Positions 40,383 to 48,998 of a DNA stretch of 64,000 nt are shown here, one piece after another. The position numbers and the translations under genes were made by a program. Every line of letters begins with the position of its first letter. Position 1 is the first letter of the stretch. The notes under the pieces are model-generated. The model saw only the letters and a list, made by a program, of their open reading frames with translations. It had not been told where the DNA came from and did no database searches. The stretch is from positions 186,001 to 250,000 of the forward strand of contig CBFHKZ010000002.1 of the NCBI GenBank assembly GCA_965656545.1. The letters are read 5' to 3'. Source of the stretch: UBA7446 sp965656545 (GTDB lineage Bacteria > Bacteroidota > Bacteroidia > Flavobacteriales > Flavobacteriaceae).

Positions 40383-42961
40383 ACGAGGAATTAGAACATA
40401 ATCCCGACGATCAGCTTATTCGGGTAACGGGTATGTACAAGGACTGGTTCCTTGACTATGCTTCTTATGTGATTTTGGAGCGTGCCGTTCCTGCGATTGA
40501 AGATGGGTTTAAGCCCGTTCAACGTCGTATTCTACATTCCATGAAAGACCTAGACGATGGGCGCTACAACAAAGTAGCCAACATAGTTGGACATACCATG
40601 CAATACCACCCACACGGGGACGCGTCTATTGCAGATGCCATGGTGCAAATTGGCCAAAAAGAACTGTTGATTGACATGCAAGGAAACTGGGGAAATATTC
40701 TCACTGGGGATTCTGCAGCAGCTTCGCGATATATTGAAGCAAGACTATCAAAATTTGCTTTGGAAGTGGTCTACAGCCCAAAGGTTACTCAATGGCAACT
40801 CTCGTATGATGGCCGCAAAAAGGAGCCCATTTCACTGCCGGTGAAGTTTCCGATGCTCTTGGCGCAAGGGGGCGAAGGGATTGCTGTTGGATTGTCAACC
40901 AAAATACTGCCACACAACTTTAACGAGCTTATAGATGCCTCTGTAAAACACCTTCAAGGCAAAAGGTTCACTATCGTGCCTGATTTCCCTACAGGAGGCG
41001 TGATGGATGCCGACAACTATAACGACGGCCTTAGGGGCGGTAAAATACGTGTGCGTGCACGCATCGCACAAGCTGACAAGCAAACCCTTATCATTAATGA
41101 GATTCCGTTTTCTACAACCACCTCCTCGCTTATTGATTCCATTCTAAAGGCAAATGAAAAAGGGAAAATCAAAATCAAAAAGATTGAGGACAACACTGCA
41201 GCCGATGTTGAAATAAAAATTCAACTACCTCCTAATGTGTCGCCCGACAAAACCATAGATGCATTGTTTGCCTTTACGGCTTGTGAAACGTCCATATCGC
41301 CTTTGGGCTGCGTGATTGAAAACAACAAACCCAATTTTATTGGGGTTTCCGAAATGCTGCGTCGCTCCACCGATCACACTTTAGACCTGTTAAAAGCAGA
41401 GTTAGAAGTAAAGCAAGACGAACTTGAAGCGCAATGGCATTTTGCATCCCTCGAGCGTATTTTTATAGAAGAGCGCATCTATCGTGACATTGAGGAAGTA
41501 GAAACTTGGGAAGGTGTTCTTGCGGCAATTCATAAAGGATTAGCGCCTTACACTACAAATTTAAAACGTACCGTTACCGATGATGATGTAATACGACTTA
41601 CCGAAATACGCATCAAGCGTATCTCCAAGTTTGATTTGGATAAGGCCCAACAAAAAATTGAAGCCCTCGAAGCAGAACTAGACGAAGTGCGCTACCATTT
41701 GGCACATATTGTTGAATTTGCTATTGATTACTTCAAAAGACTCAAAAATACCTACGGGGCTGGCAAAGAAAGAAAAACGGAGTTGAGTGTATTTGCTGAT
41801 GTAGACGCACGTAAGGTCGTTATGCGCAACACCAAGCTCTATGTCAGTAGGGAAGAAGGTTTTGTGGGCACTTCCTTGCGTCGTGAAGAATACGTAACGG
41901 ATTGTGCCGATATCGATGATGTTATTGTCTTTACAGCAGATGGAAAAATGATGGTTACCAAGGTGGAAAGCAAGACATTTGTTGGGAAAAATATCATCCA
42001 CGTGGCTGTTTTCAAAAAGAAAGACAAACGCACTATCTACAACATGATTTACCAAGATGGTAAAGGCGGAACTTCCTATATCAAGCGTTTTGCGGTTACT
42101 GGCGTAACCAGAGATAAGCATTACGACCTTACCAACGGCAGTCCACAGTCTAAGGTGCATTACTTTTCTGCCAATCCAAATGGCGAGGCTGAGGTTGTGA
42201 CCATTCATTTGCGCCATAGCGGTTCAATCAAAAAACTAAAATGGGATCTAGACTTTGCAGACCTTGTTGTAAAGGGCAGAGGAGTACGTGGCAATACGGT
42301 TACCAAATATGCCATTAAACGAGTAGACCTCAAAGAAGAAGGGGTATCAACTCTCAAACCCCGTGATATCTGGTTTGACGAAACCGTACAACGACTCAAT
42401 GCCGACGAACGCGGGCGTTTGCTCGGCGCATTTAGAGGCGAAGACCGTTTGCTTATTGTGACAAAATCAGGGAAGGTGAAAACACAAATTCCAGATTTGG
42501 GCATGCATTTCCCGCCCGATATGTTGGTCTTAGAAAAATGGGAGCCCAAAAAACCGCTGTCAGCCGTTTATTACGATGGCATCAAGGACAAATACTTTGG
42601 CAAGCGTTTTTTGATAGAAGCAGCAGACAAGGAAGAAGTATTTATTAAAGAAGGCAATAAGATTGCGCTTATATGGTTTTCAACCGATTGGCGACCCGTA
42701 TGCACCCTTCAGTTTGTGAAGCCAAGAGGTGGCGAGGCCAAACCCGCACAAGAAGTATCGTTTGAAGATTTTATTTCGCCTAAAGGGATCAAGGCCATGG
42801 GCAATCAGTTAACAACTGAAAAACTAAAAAGCATCGAGACGAATGATCCATTGCCGTATACGCCGGAACCCGAAGTGGAAACCGCAGAAATTGAAACGGT
42901 AGTAGAAGAGGTGGAACCGCCAACAGATGACGATGCGGGTCAAACTACTCTAGACCTGTAG
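40379..42961 (+). CDS. parC: DNA topoisomerase IV subunit A
   Basis: 860 residues. Breakage-reunion domain with catalytic Tyr in AASRYIEARLSKFA and the DNA gate stretch MQYHPHGDASIADAMVQIGQ; beta-pinwheel C-terminal repeats follow. The position equivalent to E. coli ParC Ser80 (PHGDSxx) is Ala here (PHGDASI), as I recall for the phylum. Ends with an acidic, non-conserved tail (VVEEVEPPTDDDAGQTTLDL). Coupled to parE by a 4-base overlap. Confidence 0.94.
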   Translation: MNEELEHNPDDQLIRVTGMYKDWFLDYASYVILERAVPAIEDGFKPVQRRILHSMKDLDDGRYNKVANIVGHTMQYHPHGDASIADAMVQIGQKELLIDMQGNWGNILTGDSAAASRYIEARLSKFALEVVYSPKVTQWQLSYDGRKKEPISLPVKFPMLLAQGGEGIAVGLSTKILPHNFNELIDASVKHLQGKRFTIVPDFPTGGVMDADNYNDGLRGGKIRVRARIAQADKQTLIINEIPFSTTTSSLIDSILKANEKGKIKIKKIEDNTAADVEIKIQLPPNVSPDKTIDALFAFTACETSISPLGCVIENNKPNFIGVSEMLRRSTDHTLDLLKAELEVKQDELEAQWHFASLERIFIEERIYRDIEEVETWEGVLAAIHKGLAPYTTNLKRTVTDDDVIRLTEIRIKRISKFDLDKAQQKIEALEAELDEVRYHLAHIVEFAIDYFKRLKNTYGAGKERKTELSVFADVDARKVVMRNTKLYVSREEGFVGTSLRREEYVTDCADIDDVIVFTADGKMMVTKVESKTFVGKNIIHVAVFKKKDKRTIYNMIYQDGKGGTSYIKRFAVTGVTRDKHYDLTNGSPQSKVHYFSANPNGEAEVVTIHLRHSGSIKKLKWDLDFADLVVKGRGVRGNTVTKYAIKRVDLKEEGVSTLKPRDIWFDETVQRLNADERGRLLGAFRGEDRLLIVTKSGKVKTQIPDLGMHFPPDMLVLEKWEPKKPLSAVYYDGIKDKYFGKRFLIEAADKEEVFIKEGNKIALIWFSTDWRPVCTLQFVKPRGGEAKPAQEVSFEDFISPKGIKAMGNQLTTEKLKSIETNDPLPYTPEPEVETAEIETVVEEVEPPTDDDAGQTTLDL

Positions 42962-42963
42962 CA

Positions 42964-43737
42964 CTAGGCTTTCTTCTTGCGAAAGCGCATGTTTAAAAAT
43001 TCCACCACCAACGAAAAAGCAATGGCAAAGTATAGATAGCCTTTGGGGATATTTCCAATGTGCTGCCCCATAACTTGCATATCGGCCAAATGCGCACCTT
43101 CTGCAATAAGCATAAAGCCAATCAAAATAAGGAACGAAAGGGCTAAAATCTGTAATGACGGGTGTTTGTGTACAAACCGTGTAACAGGATGTGCAAATAT
43201 CATCATCGCCAATATGGAAATCACAACCGCAATAATCATAATCCAAAGTGCCCCGTCAATGCCACTTGTCATACCAACAGCCGTTAAGATGGAATCTACA
43301 GAGAAAACAGCGTCAATGAGAATGATTTGAAGCAATATACGTCCCATGGTATTGGCTGCTTTATTTGCTACAGCTTTGTCTTTTTCTCCAGCGTGATCAA
43401 TTTTTTCATGTATCTCCTTGGTACTCTTGTAGAGTAAGAACAAGCCCCCGGCAAATAACACCAGCGATTGCCCGTTGATTTCAGCGCTTAATTGGGCTGT
43501 GGCTATCGAGAAAAGACTGTTTTTCATGGCAATGACCCAAGTGATCGTAAACAATAGGATAATGCGAAGTACCAGGGCAAGCACGAGTCCAATATTGGTA
43601 GCGCGAGCACGTTTTTCTTCCGGCAGCTTGCCAACAACGATGGAAATAAACACGATATTATCAATTCCCAAGATAATTTCGAGAAATGTTAGGGTAAGCA
43701 ATGCCGATATGGCTTCTGGGGTGAAAAGAAAGTCCAT
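42964..43737 (-). CDS. terC: TerC-family integral membrane protein
   Basis: 257 residues, about seven TM helices. Family marks: LEIILGIDNIVFISIVV with the conserved Asp and Asn, IDAVFSVDSILTAVGM, and IAEGAHLAD. Linked to metal (manganese) export in related proteins. Start shares base 43737 with the stop of the small lipoprotein (TAATG), so translationally coupled. Confidence 0.93.
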   Translation of the reverse strand: MDFLFTPEAISALLTLTFLEIILGIDNIVFISIVVGKLPEEKRARATNIGLVLALVLRIILLFTITWVIAMKNSLFSIATAQLSAEINGQSLVLFAGGLFLLYKSTKEIHEKIDHAGEKDKAVANKAANTMGRILLQIILIDAVFSVDSILTAVGMTSGIDGALWIMIIAVVISILAMMIFAHPVTRFVHKHPSLQILALSFLILIGFMLIAEGAHLADMQVMGQHIGNIPKGYLYFAIAFSLVVEFLNMRFRKKKA

Positions 43738-44114
43738 TAGTTGCTTATTTTGGTTACGGTGCCACGTTGTTTGTTTTTGGTGTCTCCAACCAGGTTATAC
43801 TCAAACGTATAGGTGTTTTCTGTAGTGGTTAAAATCTTCATGTGCACAGATTTTGAATCTTGATAGGAGAGGGGACGTAGCTTTTTCACAATGCATTCGC
43901 AGTCATTTAGCCAACGTACACTGGAGCTGTCCACACGATTTAGGTAGTAATCTACTTCTATGCTGTCTGTTCTGACAAACTGCGTGGTAAGCGTATCGCC
44001 AAGTACTATCGAAGTAAAACGGAATTTTCCTGTTTTAAATTCAGCACAATTACGCTCAGGACTGAAACAAGAAACACAGAAAAGCAATAGGGTAGTGATA
44101 AAAACATTCCTCAT
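43737..44114 (-). CDS. Small lipoprotein often mislabelled 'DNA topoisomerase IV'
   Basis: 125 residues with signal peptide and lipobox (TTLLLFCVSC, Cys16), followed by a family with NCAEFKTGKFRFTSI, RTDSIEVDYYL, WLNDCECIVKKL and MKILTTTENTYTFEYNLVGD. In flavobacterial genomes homologues sometimes inherit the name 'DNA topoisomerase IV', I believe through neighbouring parC; nothing here resembles a topoisomerase. Function unknown; exported. Confidence 0.8.
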   Translation of the reverse strand: MRNVFITTLLLFCVSCFSPERNCAEFKTGKFRFTSIVLGDTLTTQFVRTDSIEVDYYLNRVDSSSVRWLNDCECIVKKLRPLSYQDSKSVHMKILTTTENTYTFEYNLVGDTKNKQRGTVTKISN

Positions 44115-44126
44115 GCCTCAAAAATA

Positions 44127-44534
44127 TCAATTTTTATTGAGGTAGGTACTGGAAGTCCCATCGTTATAACACACAATTATGCGCTCAACCTGCTTTGAGG
44201 TGTTAGATGTATGAATGATGTCTTCATTGGGCGTACTTTTTGGCACGGGAATTTCAGTAGGTTTCACCTCCTCTTGTTGAGCTGTAGGCAAAACTCTTTG
44301 GTTGCTTTCCGGCGTGACTACGCTGCTTTTGGATTCAATTCCTTTGAGAAGCCATTCTGATGAAACGCTAGGGTAGGCGTGAAGTATTTTAAGAATAAAG
44401 TCTAAGCTAGGCTTATTGCGTTCAGAAAGGATGTGTGAAATGGAAGAACGCTGTACGCCAATAGTGTCGGCAAAGGCGGCTGCGCTCAACTCATTGTCTT
44501 GCATCAGTTGTTTAATTCGTTCAACAATACCCAT
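44127..44534 (-). CDS. XRE-family transcriptional regulator
   Basis: 135 residues. Helix-turn-helix at the N-terminus (IKQLMQDNELSAAAFADTIG, VQRSSISHILSERNKPSLDF, VSSEWLLKG), the Cro/cI-type lineup. A Pro/Glu/Ser-rich linker and a short C-terminal piece (ERIIVCYNDGTSSTYL) follow. It probably autoregulates: a perfect palindrome lies two bases from its start, and related sites lie upstream of the divergent M14 peptidase. Confidence 0.92.
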   Translation of the reverse strand: MGIVERIKQLMQDNELSAAAFADTIGVQRSSISHILSERNKPSLDFILKILHAYPSVSSEWLLKGIESKSSVVTPESNQRVLPTAQQEEVKPTEIPVPKSTPNEDIIHTSNTSKQVERIIVCYNDGTSSTYLNKN

Positions 44535-44536
44535 GA

Positions 44537-44548
44537 TTACAATTGTAA
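44537..44548. promoter_or_regulatory. Palindrome TTACAATTGTAA, candidate XRE operator
   Basis: Perfect 12-base palindrome two bases upstream of the XRE ATG. Repeated in part at 44748-44756 (TTACAATTG) and 44725-44731 (TTACAAT). Confidence 0.5.
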
Positions 44549-44721
44549 ATAATTAATACCTCACTAAAGATTTAATCAAATATATAAAATAATTAGACAC
44601 GGTAAAAGCCAAAGTATTACTTTATATAAATACACTAAAACGCTTATTTTAAGTGTTTTACATAAAATTTATATTTTGTAAATTACTTTTGTAACAAATC
44701 TCGGTGTTTTAGTCCTGCTTT
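44549..44721. other. AT-rich middle of the XRE/peptidase intergenic region
   Basis: About 170 bases, no gene. Contains a self-complementary stretch AAAACGCTTATTTTAAGTGTTTT around 44637-44659 (cited as its two arms: AAAACGCTT and AAGTGTTTT), which may be a hairpin or another operator. Confidence 0.3.
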
Positions 44722-44780
44722 TGTTTACAATAATAAATTATACTTGTTTACAATTGGAAACTAATAAGCGTTTACTTTTG
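44722..44780 (+). promoter_or_regulatory. Promoter and operator-like repeats of the M14 peptidase gene
   Basis: TACTTTTG (44773-44780) is an exact -7 box five bases before the ATG, with TTG at 44754-44756 as -33 (16-base spacing). Two direct TGTTTACAAT repeats (44722 and 44745, 23 bases apart) overlap or precede the -33; they share TTACAAT with the palindrome at 44537. This suggests control by the divergent XRE regulator. Confidence 0.5.
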
Positions 44781-44785
44781 CAAAC

Positions 44786-45874
44786 ATGAATTCCTTTTTA
44801 ACGCAACAGCCTACACTTAAAAGCCAAATTTTGCAGGGGCGCTACATTACGTATCCGAAAATTGAACCTTTGCTTAGCGATTTTGATTACAAGCAAGTTG
44901 GCACTAGCGCAAAAGGATTGCCCATACACACACTTACAATGGGGAGTGGCCCTATCAAGGTACTGATGTGGTCGCAAATGCACGGAAATGAATCTACCAG
45001 TACCAAAGGGATTATGGATGTGATGTATTTTCTTAAAGCCAATCCGACACTTTTAGAACCTTTTACCATACAATTGATTCCCATGCTTAATCCTGATGGA
45101 GCAGCAGCGTACACCCGGTTTAATGCCAACGCTATTGACTTAAACAGGGATGCGCAGCAACAATCCCAGCCCGAAACCCTTGCTTTGTTTGAGGTATACG
45201 ACGCTTTTCAACCAGATTATTGCTTTAATCTGCACGATCAACGTACCATATTTGGAGTTGACGGCAACCCCTGTATATTGTCTTATTTGTCTCCAGCTGC
45301 TGATGAAAGTAAAGCAATAACCAAAGCCCGTGAACAGGCGATGGGGATTATTGGGCACATAAACGAGCAATTGCAACAACCCCTACCCAATCAGGTGGGT
45401 CGTTATGACGATACCTACAATCCCAACTGCGTTGGCGATTGTTTTCAAGCAAAAGGAACGCCTACCATATTGTTTGAATGTGGGCAATCAGGACAAGACT
45501 ACGGTAGGATAGCAACACGAAAGTGGTTTGGCTTCTCTGTTGTAGCGGCTTTAAATTGTATTGCAAACAACTTATTTAAACCTAAGTCTTATGACAGCAT
45601 TCCTGAAGTTGAAAAGTCATATGTCGATGTTTTAATTCATTACCTACCCGACCATGAAAGTCAAATAAGCTTGGCGGTTCAATATGAGGAAAAATTGAAT
45701 TCAGGTAGCATAACTTTTGAGCCCACCCTGCACAGCAAGGGCGACTTATCGCAGCTTAACGCACACAAAATCATTGACTTAAATAAATACAACCCCATTG
45801 ATTTTAGCACTTTTGAGGATGCAGCCATAAAAAAACTATTCAAAATGTTAGATTTAACACATTATTCACATTGA
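44786..45874 (+). CDS. M14-family zinc carboxypeptidase-like protein
   Basis: 362 residues. Zinc motif MHGNESTS (H-x2-E), substrate motif PMLNPDG and DLNRDAQ, and metal His in NLHDQRTIF, the succinylglutamate-desuccinylase/carboxypeptidase pattern. No signal peptide, so probably cytoplasmic. Substrate unknown. The divergent XRE gene may control it. Confidence 0.88.
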   Translation: MNSFLTQQPTLKSQILQGRYITYPKIEPLLSDFDYKQVGTSAKGLPIHTLTMGSGPIKVLMWSQMHGNESTSTKGIMDVMYFLKANPTLLEPFTIQLIPMLNPDGAAAYTRFNANAIDLNRDAQQQSQPETLALFEVYDAFQPDYCFNLHDQRTIFGVDGNPCILSYLSPAADESKAITKAREQAMGIIGHINEQLQQPLPNQVGRYDDTYNPNCVGDCFQAKGTPTILFECGQSGQDYGRIATRKWFGFSVVAALNCIANNLFKPKSYDSIPEVEKSYVDVLIHYLPDHESQISLAVQYEEKLNSGSITFEPTLHSKGDLSQLNAHKIIDLNKYNPIDFSTFEDAAIKKLFKMLDLTHYSH

Positions 45875-45935
45875 TTTGTCGAAATAACAGCATAATATTC
45901 AATGTTTTTTTGTTTTCTTTGCAAAAAAAATAATC

Positions 45936-46415
45936 ATGTTGAAATTTAAACTAGACGAAATTGATCATCAAATACTTGATATTTTAATTGACAATATGCG
46001 TACACCCTTTACTGACATTGCCAAAAGACTGTTAATTTCTGCTGGTACAGTTCACGTTCGTGTTCGCAAAATGGAAGAGGCTGGAATAATCAAAGGATCT
46101 TCACTAACATTAGATTATAACAAAATGGGCTATTCTTTTATCGCTTATGTTGGTATATATCTTGAGAAAACGCACCAAACGAAATACGTACTGGAGCGAT
46201 TGCACGAAATTCCTTTTGTAACGGTTGCACACATCACAACAGGTAAGTTTAACATTTACTGTAAGGTTCGTGCCCGCAGTACCGAACACGCCAAAGAGAT
46301 AATTTTTAAAATTGATGACATAGATGGTATCCTACGTACAGAAACCATGATTTCTCTCGAAGAGAGCATCAACGACAAAAAGAGATTGATGCATACTATT
46401 TTTAATGACCTTTAA
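45936..46415 (+). CDS. Lrp/AsnC-family transcriptional regulator
   Basis: 159 residues. N-terminal helix-turn-helix (LDEIDHQILDILIDNMRTPF, AKRLLISAGTVHVRVRKMEE) and C-terminal RAM ligand domain (GYSFIAYVGIYLEKT, VTVAHITTGKFNIYCKV). Start ATG 45936. It precedes ppc by nine bases, so the two may be read together, and it may act on that gene. Ligand unknown. Confidence 0.93.
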   Translation: MLKFKLDEIDHQILDILIDNMRTPFTDIAKRLLISAGTVHVRVRKMEEAGIIKGSSLTLDYNKMGYSFIAYVGIYLEKTHQTKYVLERLHEIPFVTVAHITTGKFNIYCKVRARSTEHAKEIIFKIDDIDGILRTETMISLEESINDKKRLMHTIFNDL

Positions 46416-46424
46416 AATCAACTT

Positions 46425-48998
46425 GTGAACCCACGCACAAAACTTGAGCGTTACGAACAAAACGTGCTCTCCAAATTCAAACTATACGACAGTATATTTT
46501 CAACCTTACCCTATTCTAAAATAACCAACACGGCAACGCTTTTACCGCTGTTTGCCGATTCTTGTGTTGATGGCTATGAAAAGGGGCTAGACCCCAAAGC
46601 TATTGTTGATGGTTTCTTCGATCGCTATTTTCCCGATTATTCAGCTAAGGCGCAAATAGATTTGCTCTTCCGTTTTATTCAATTTATTGAAAGACGTGTG
46701 GTGCTTTTTGATGCTGTTGAAGATGCTGCTTTTGCACATGTCAACAACATGAGTGGCGTGGGTACACTTCGTAATCTTAAGGAAGAAGCACAATCAAAAC
46801 AAAAATCCAAAGAGCTTAAGGCACTGCTTCAAGACATTAATGTGCGTCCAGTGCTAACAGCACACCCAACACAGTTCTATCCTGGTGCTGTATTGGGTAT
46901 TATTACAGATTTAGGTAAATGCATCCAAAAGAACGATTCGCAAGAAATCAAACTTTTGTTGGCACAACTGGGACGTACGCCTTTCTTTAAAAAGAAAAAA
47001 CCAACGCCACTAGACGAAGCCAGAAGCTTGATATGGTACCTTTCTAATGTTTTCTATCCTGCTATCGGCGAAATTCAGGCCTATGTGCAACGCCATATTT
47101 TCAAAGACGAGCCATTGACGGGACAAACCGTTAAGCTTGGTTTTTGGCCCGGTGGTGACCGCGATGGAAATCCATTTGTAACCACAGAAATTACCCGTAA
47201 GACCGCACAACTGCTTCGCAGTAGCATCATTCGGAACTATTACCGAGACGTCCGCATACTGCGCAGAAGATTAACTTTTGCCGGAGTGGAAGAGGCCGTT
47301 TTAGCGGTAGAGAAAAAACTATACGATAGCATTTTTGCACTGGATAAGGCACCAGCCATAAGTCTTGAAGACTTAAAAGCAAGCCTAGCGTCCATACTTG
47401 TTACAATTGAAGAACAATATCACGGTTTGTTTGCCAATGAATTACGTGACTTCATCGCAAAGGTCAACGTATTTGGCTATCACTTTGCAAGCTTGGACAT
47501 TAGACAAGACTCTCGTGTTCACCACGATGCCTTTTTAAGCCTTTTAGAGCAAACAAATAAGAATGGTGTTACAGATGTAGGTTTTGACTATGTTAATGCT
47601 ACTGAAGACGCACGTATCGACTTTCTTACTTCGCTGACCGGCGATGTTGATCCAGATAGCTTTGAAGACGAAACCGTTTGCAAAGCCCTAGGGTCTATCC
47701 GTGCCATGCGTGAAATTCAACAAACCAATGGTGAGGCCGGCTGTAACCGCTACATCATCAGTAACAACCAAACCGCTCAAAATATTTTTGAGGTTTTTGC
47801 CATGATTCGCTTAAGTGATTGGGAAGCACCTAATGTTGATATCGTTCCGCTATTTGAAACCATTCCTGATTTGGAAGTAGCTGTTTCTGTGATGGACAAG
47901 GTTTACGCAAATCCCGTGTATCGCGAACATTTAACTAGAAGGGGAGACAAACAAACCATCATGCTTGGTTTCTCTGACGGAACCAAAGATGGGGGCTATT
48001 TGATGGCCAACTGGAGTATTTTTAAAGCCAAAGAAGAACTGACAGCCATCTCTCGTAAATACGGTATCAATGTTGCCTTTTTCGATGGTCGTGGTGGACC
48101 TCCAGCACGTGGTGGTGGTAATACCCACCAGTTCTACGCATCCATGGGGAATAGCGTTGAAGCAGACGAAATACAACTCACCGTACAAGGACAAACCATC
48201 AGTTCTAATTTTGGTACTTTGGATACCTGTCGCTATAATTTAGAACAACTCTTAAGCTCTGGTATATCCAATCGCTTGTTTACATCGGATTCTTCTATTT
48301 TAAACGAGGAAGACAGAAAAACCATGACACAACTTGCGGAAGTTAGCTACGAAGCCTACAAGGACTTTAAAGCCCATCCTAAGTTTTTACCGTATTTGGA
48401 GCACATGAGTACACTCCAGTACTACGCCAAAACCAATATTGGGTCACGTCCGTCTAAGCGTAAGTCCAGCAAGTCATTGGACTTTTCTGCACTGCGCGCC
48501 ATTCCCTTTGTGGGCAGCTGGAGCCAGTTGAAGCAAAATGTACCTGGATTTTTTGGTGTGGGTACTGCTTTGGAAAGCCTAGATAAGACAGGAGATTTTA
48601 ATAAAGCAAAGCAGTTGTATGACAACAATGCCTTCTTTAGAACCTTGATATCAAATTCCATGATGAGTTTGCAAAAATCCTTTTTCAAATTAACGGCTTA
48701 TATGGAGCAGGATCCTGAATACGGCGCCTTTTGGAAATTGATTTATGAGGAATATCAACGTTCAAAAGACTATATCCTTAAACTAACAGAAATGGACAGT
48801 CTCATGGAGGATCAGCCGGAAGGAAAGGCTTCGATTCACATACGTGAAGAGATTGTGCAACCCTTGTTAACCATTCAGCAGTATGCCTTATTGACCATTC
48901 AAAACAGTAAACTGAGCGCAAAAGAGCGTGATGTGATGGAAAAAATGGTAACGCGTTCGTTATTTGGAAATATCAACGCAAGTAGAAACTCTGCTTAA
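46425..48998 (+). CDS. ppc: Phosphoenolpyruvate carboxylase
   Basis: 857 residues from GTG 46425. Converts PEP and bicarbonate to oxaloacetate to refill the TCA cycle. LTAHPTQFYPG holds the catalytic His, FWPGGDRDGNP the Arg/Asp region, GFSDGTKDGGYLMANW and FFDGRGGPPARGGGNT the glycine loop. This loop differs from the classical FHGRGGxxGRGG (Phe-Phe-Asp, with ARGGG), and the C-terminus lacks QNTG, ending NASRNSA; both suit a Bacteroidota-type branch. Overlaps aroB (other strand) by four bases. Confidence 0.94.
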   Translation: MNPRTKLERYEQNVLSKFKLYDSIFSTLPYSKITNTATLLPLFADSCVDGYEKGLDPKAIVDGFFDRYFPDYSAKAQIDLLFRFIQFIERRVVLFDAVEDAAFAHVNNMSGVGTLRNLKEEAQSKQKSKELKALLQDINVRPVLTAHPTQFYPGAVLGIITDLGKCIQKNDSQEIKLLLAQLGRTPFFKKKKPTPLDEARSLIWYLSNVFYPAIGEIQAYVQRHIFKDEPLTGQTVKLGFWPGGDRDGNPFVTTEITRKTAQLLRSSIIRNYYRDVRILRRRLTFAGVEEAVLAVEKKLYDSIFALDKAPAISLEDLKASLASILVTIEEQYHGLFANELRDFIAKVNVFGYHFASLDIRQDSRVHHDAFLSLLEQTNKNGVTDVGFDYVNATEDARIDFLTSLTGDVDPDSFEDETVCKALGSIRAMREIQQTNGEAGCNRYIISNNQTAQNIFEVFAMIRLSDWEAPNVDIVPLFETIPDLEVAVSVMDKVYANPVYREHLTRRGDKQTIMLGFSDGTKDGGYLMANWSIFKAKEELTAISRKYGINVAFFDGRGGPPARGGGNTHQFYASMGNSVEADEIQLTVQGQTISSNFGTLDTCRYNLEQLLSSGISNRLFTSDSSILNEEDRKTMTQLAEVSYEAYKDFKAHPKFLPYLEHMSTLQYYAKTNIGSRPSKRKSSKSLDFSALRAIPFVGSWSQLKQNVPGFFGVGTALESLDKTGDFNKAKQLYDNNAFFRTLISNSMMSLQKSFFKLTAYMEQDPEYGAFWKLIYEEYQRSKDYILKLTEMDSLMEDQPEGKASIHIREEIVQPLLTIQQYALLTIQNSKLSAKERDVMEKMVTRSLFGNINASRNSA

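Noticed and set aside
41678..42217. 179-residue frame antisense to parC
   Set aside because: A shadow of a long, strongly coding gene; no start region or family match.
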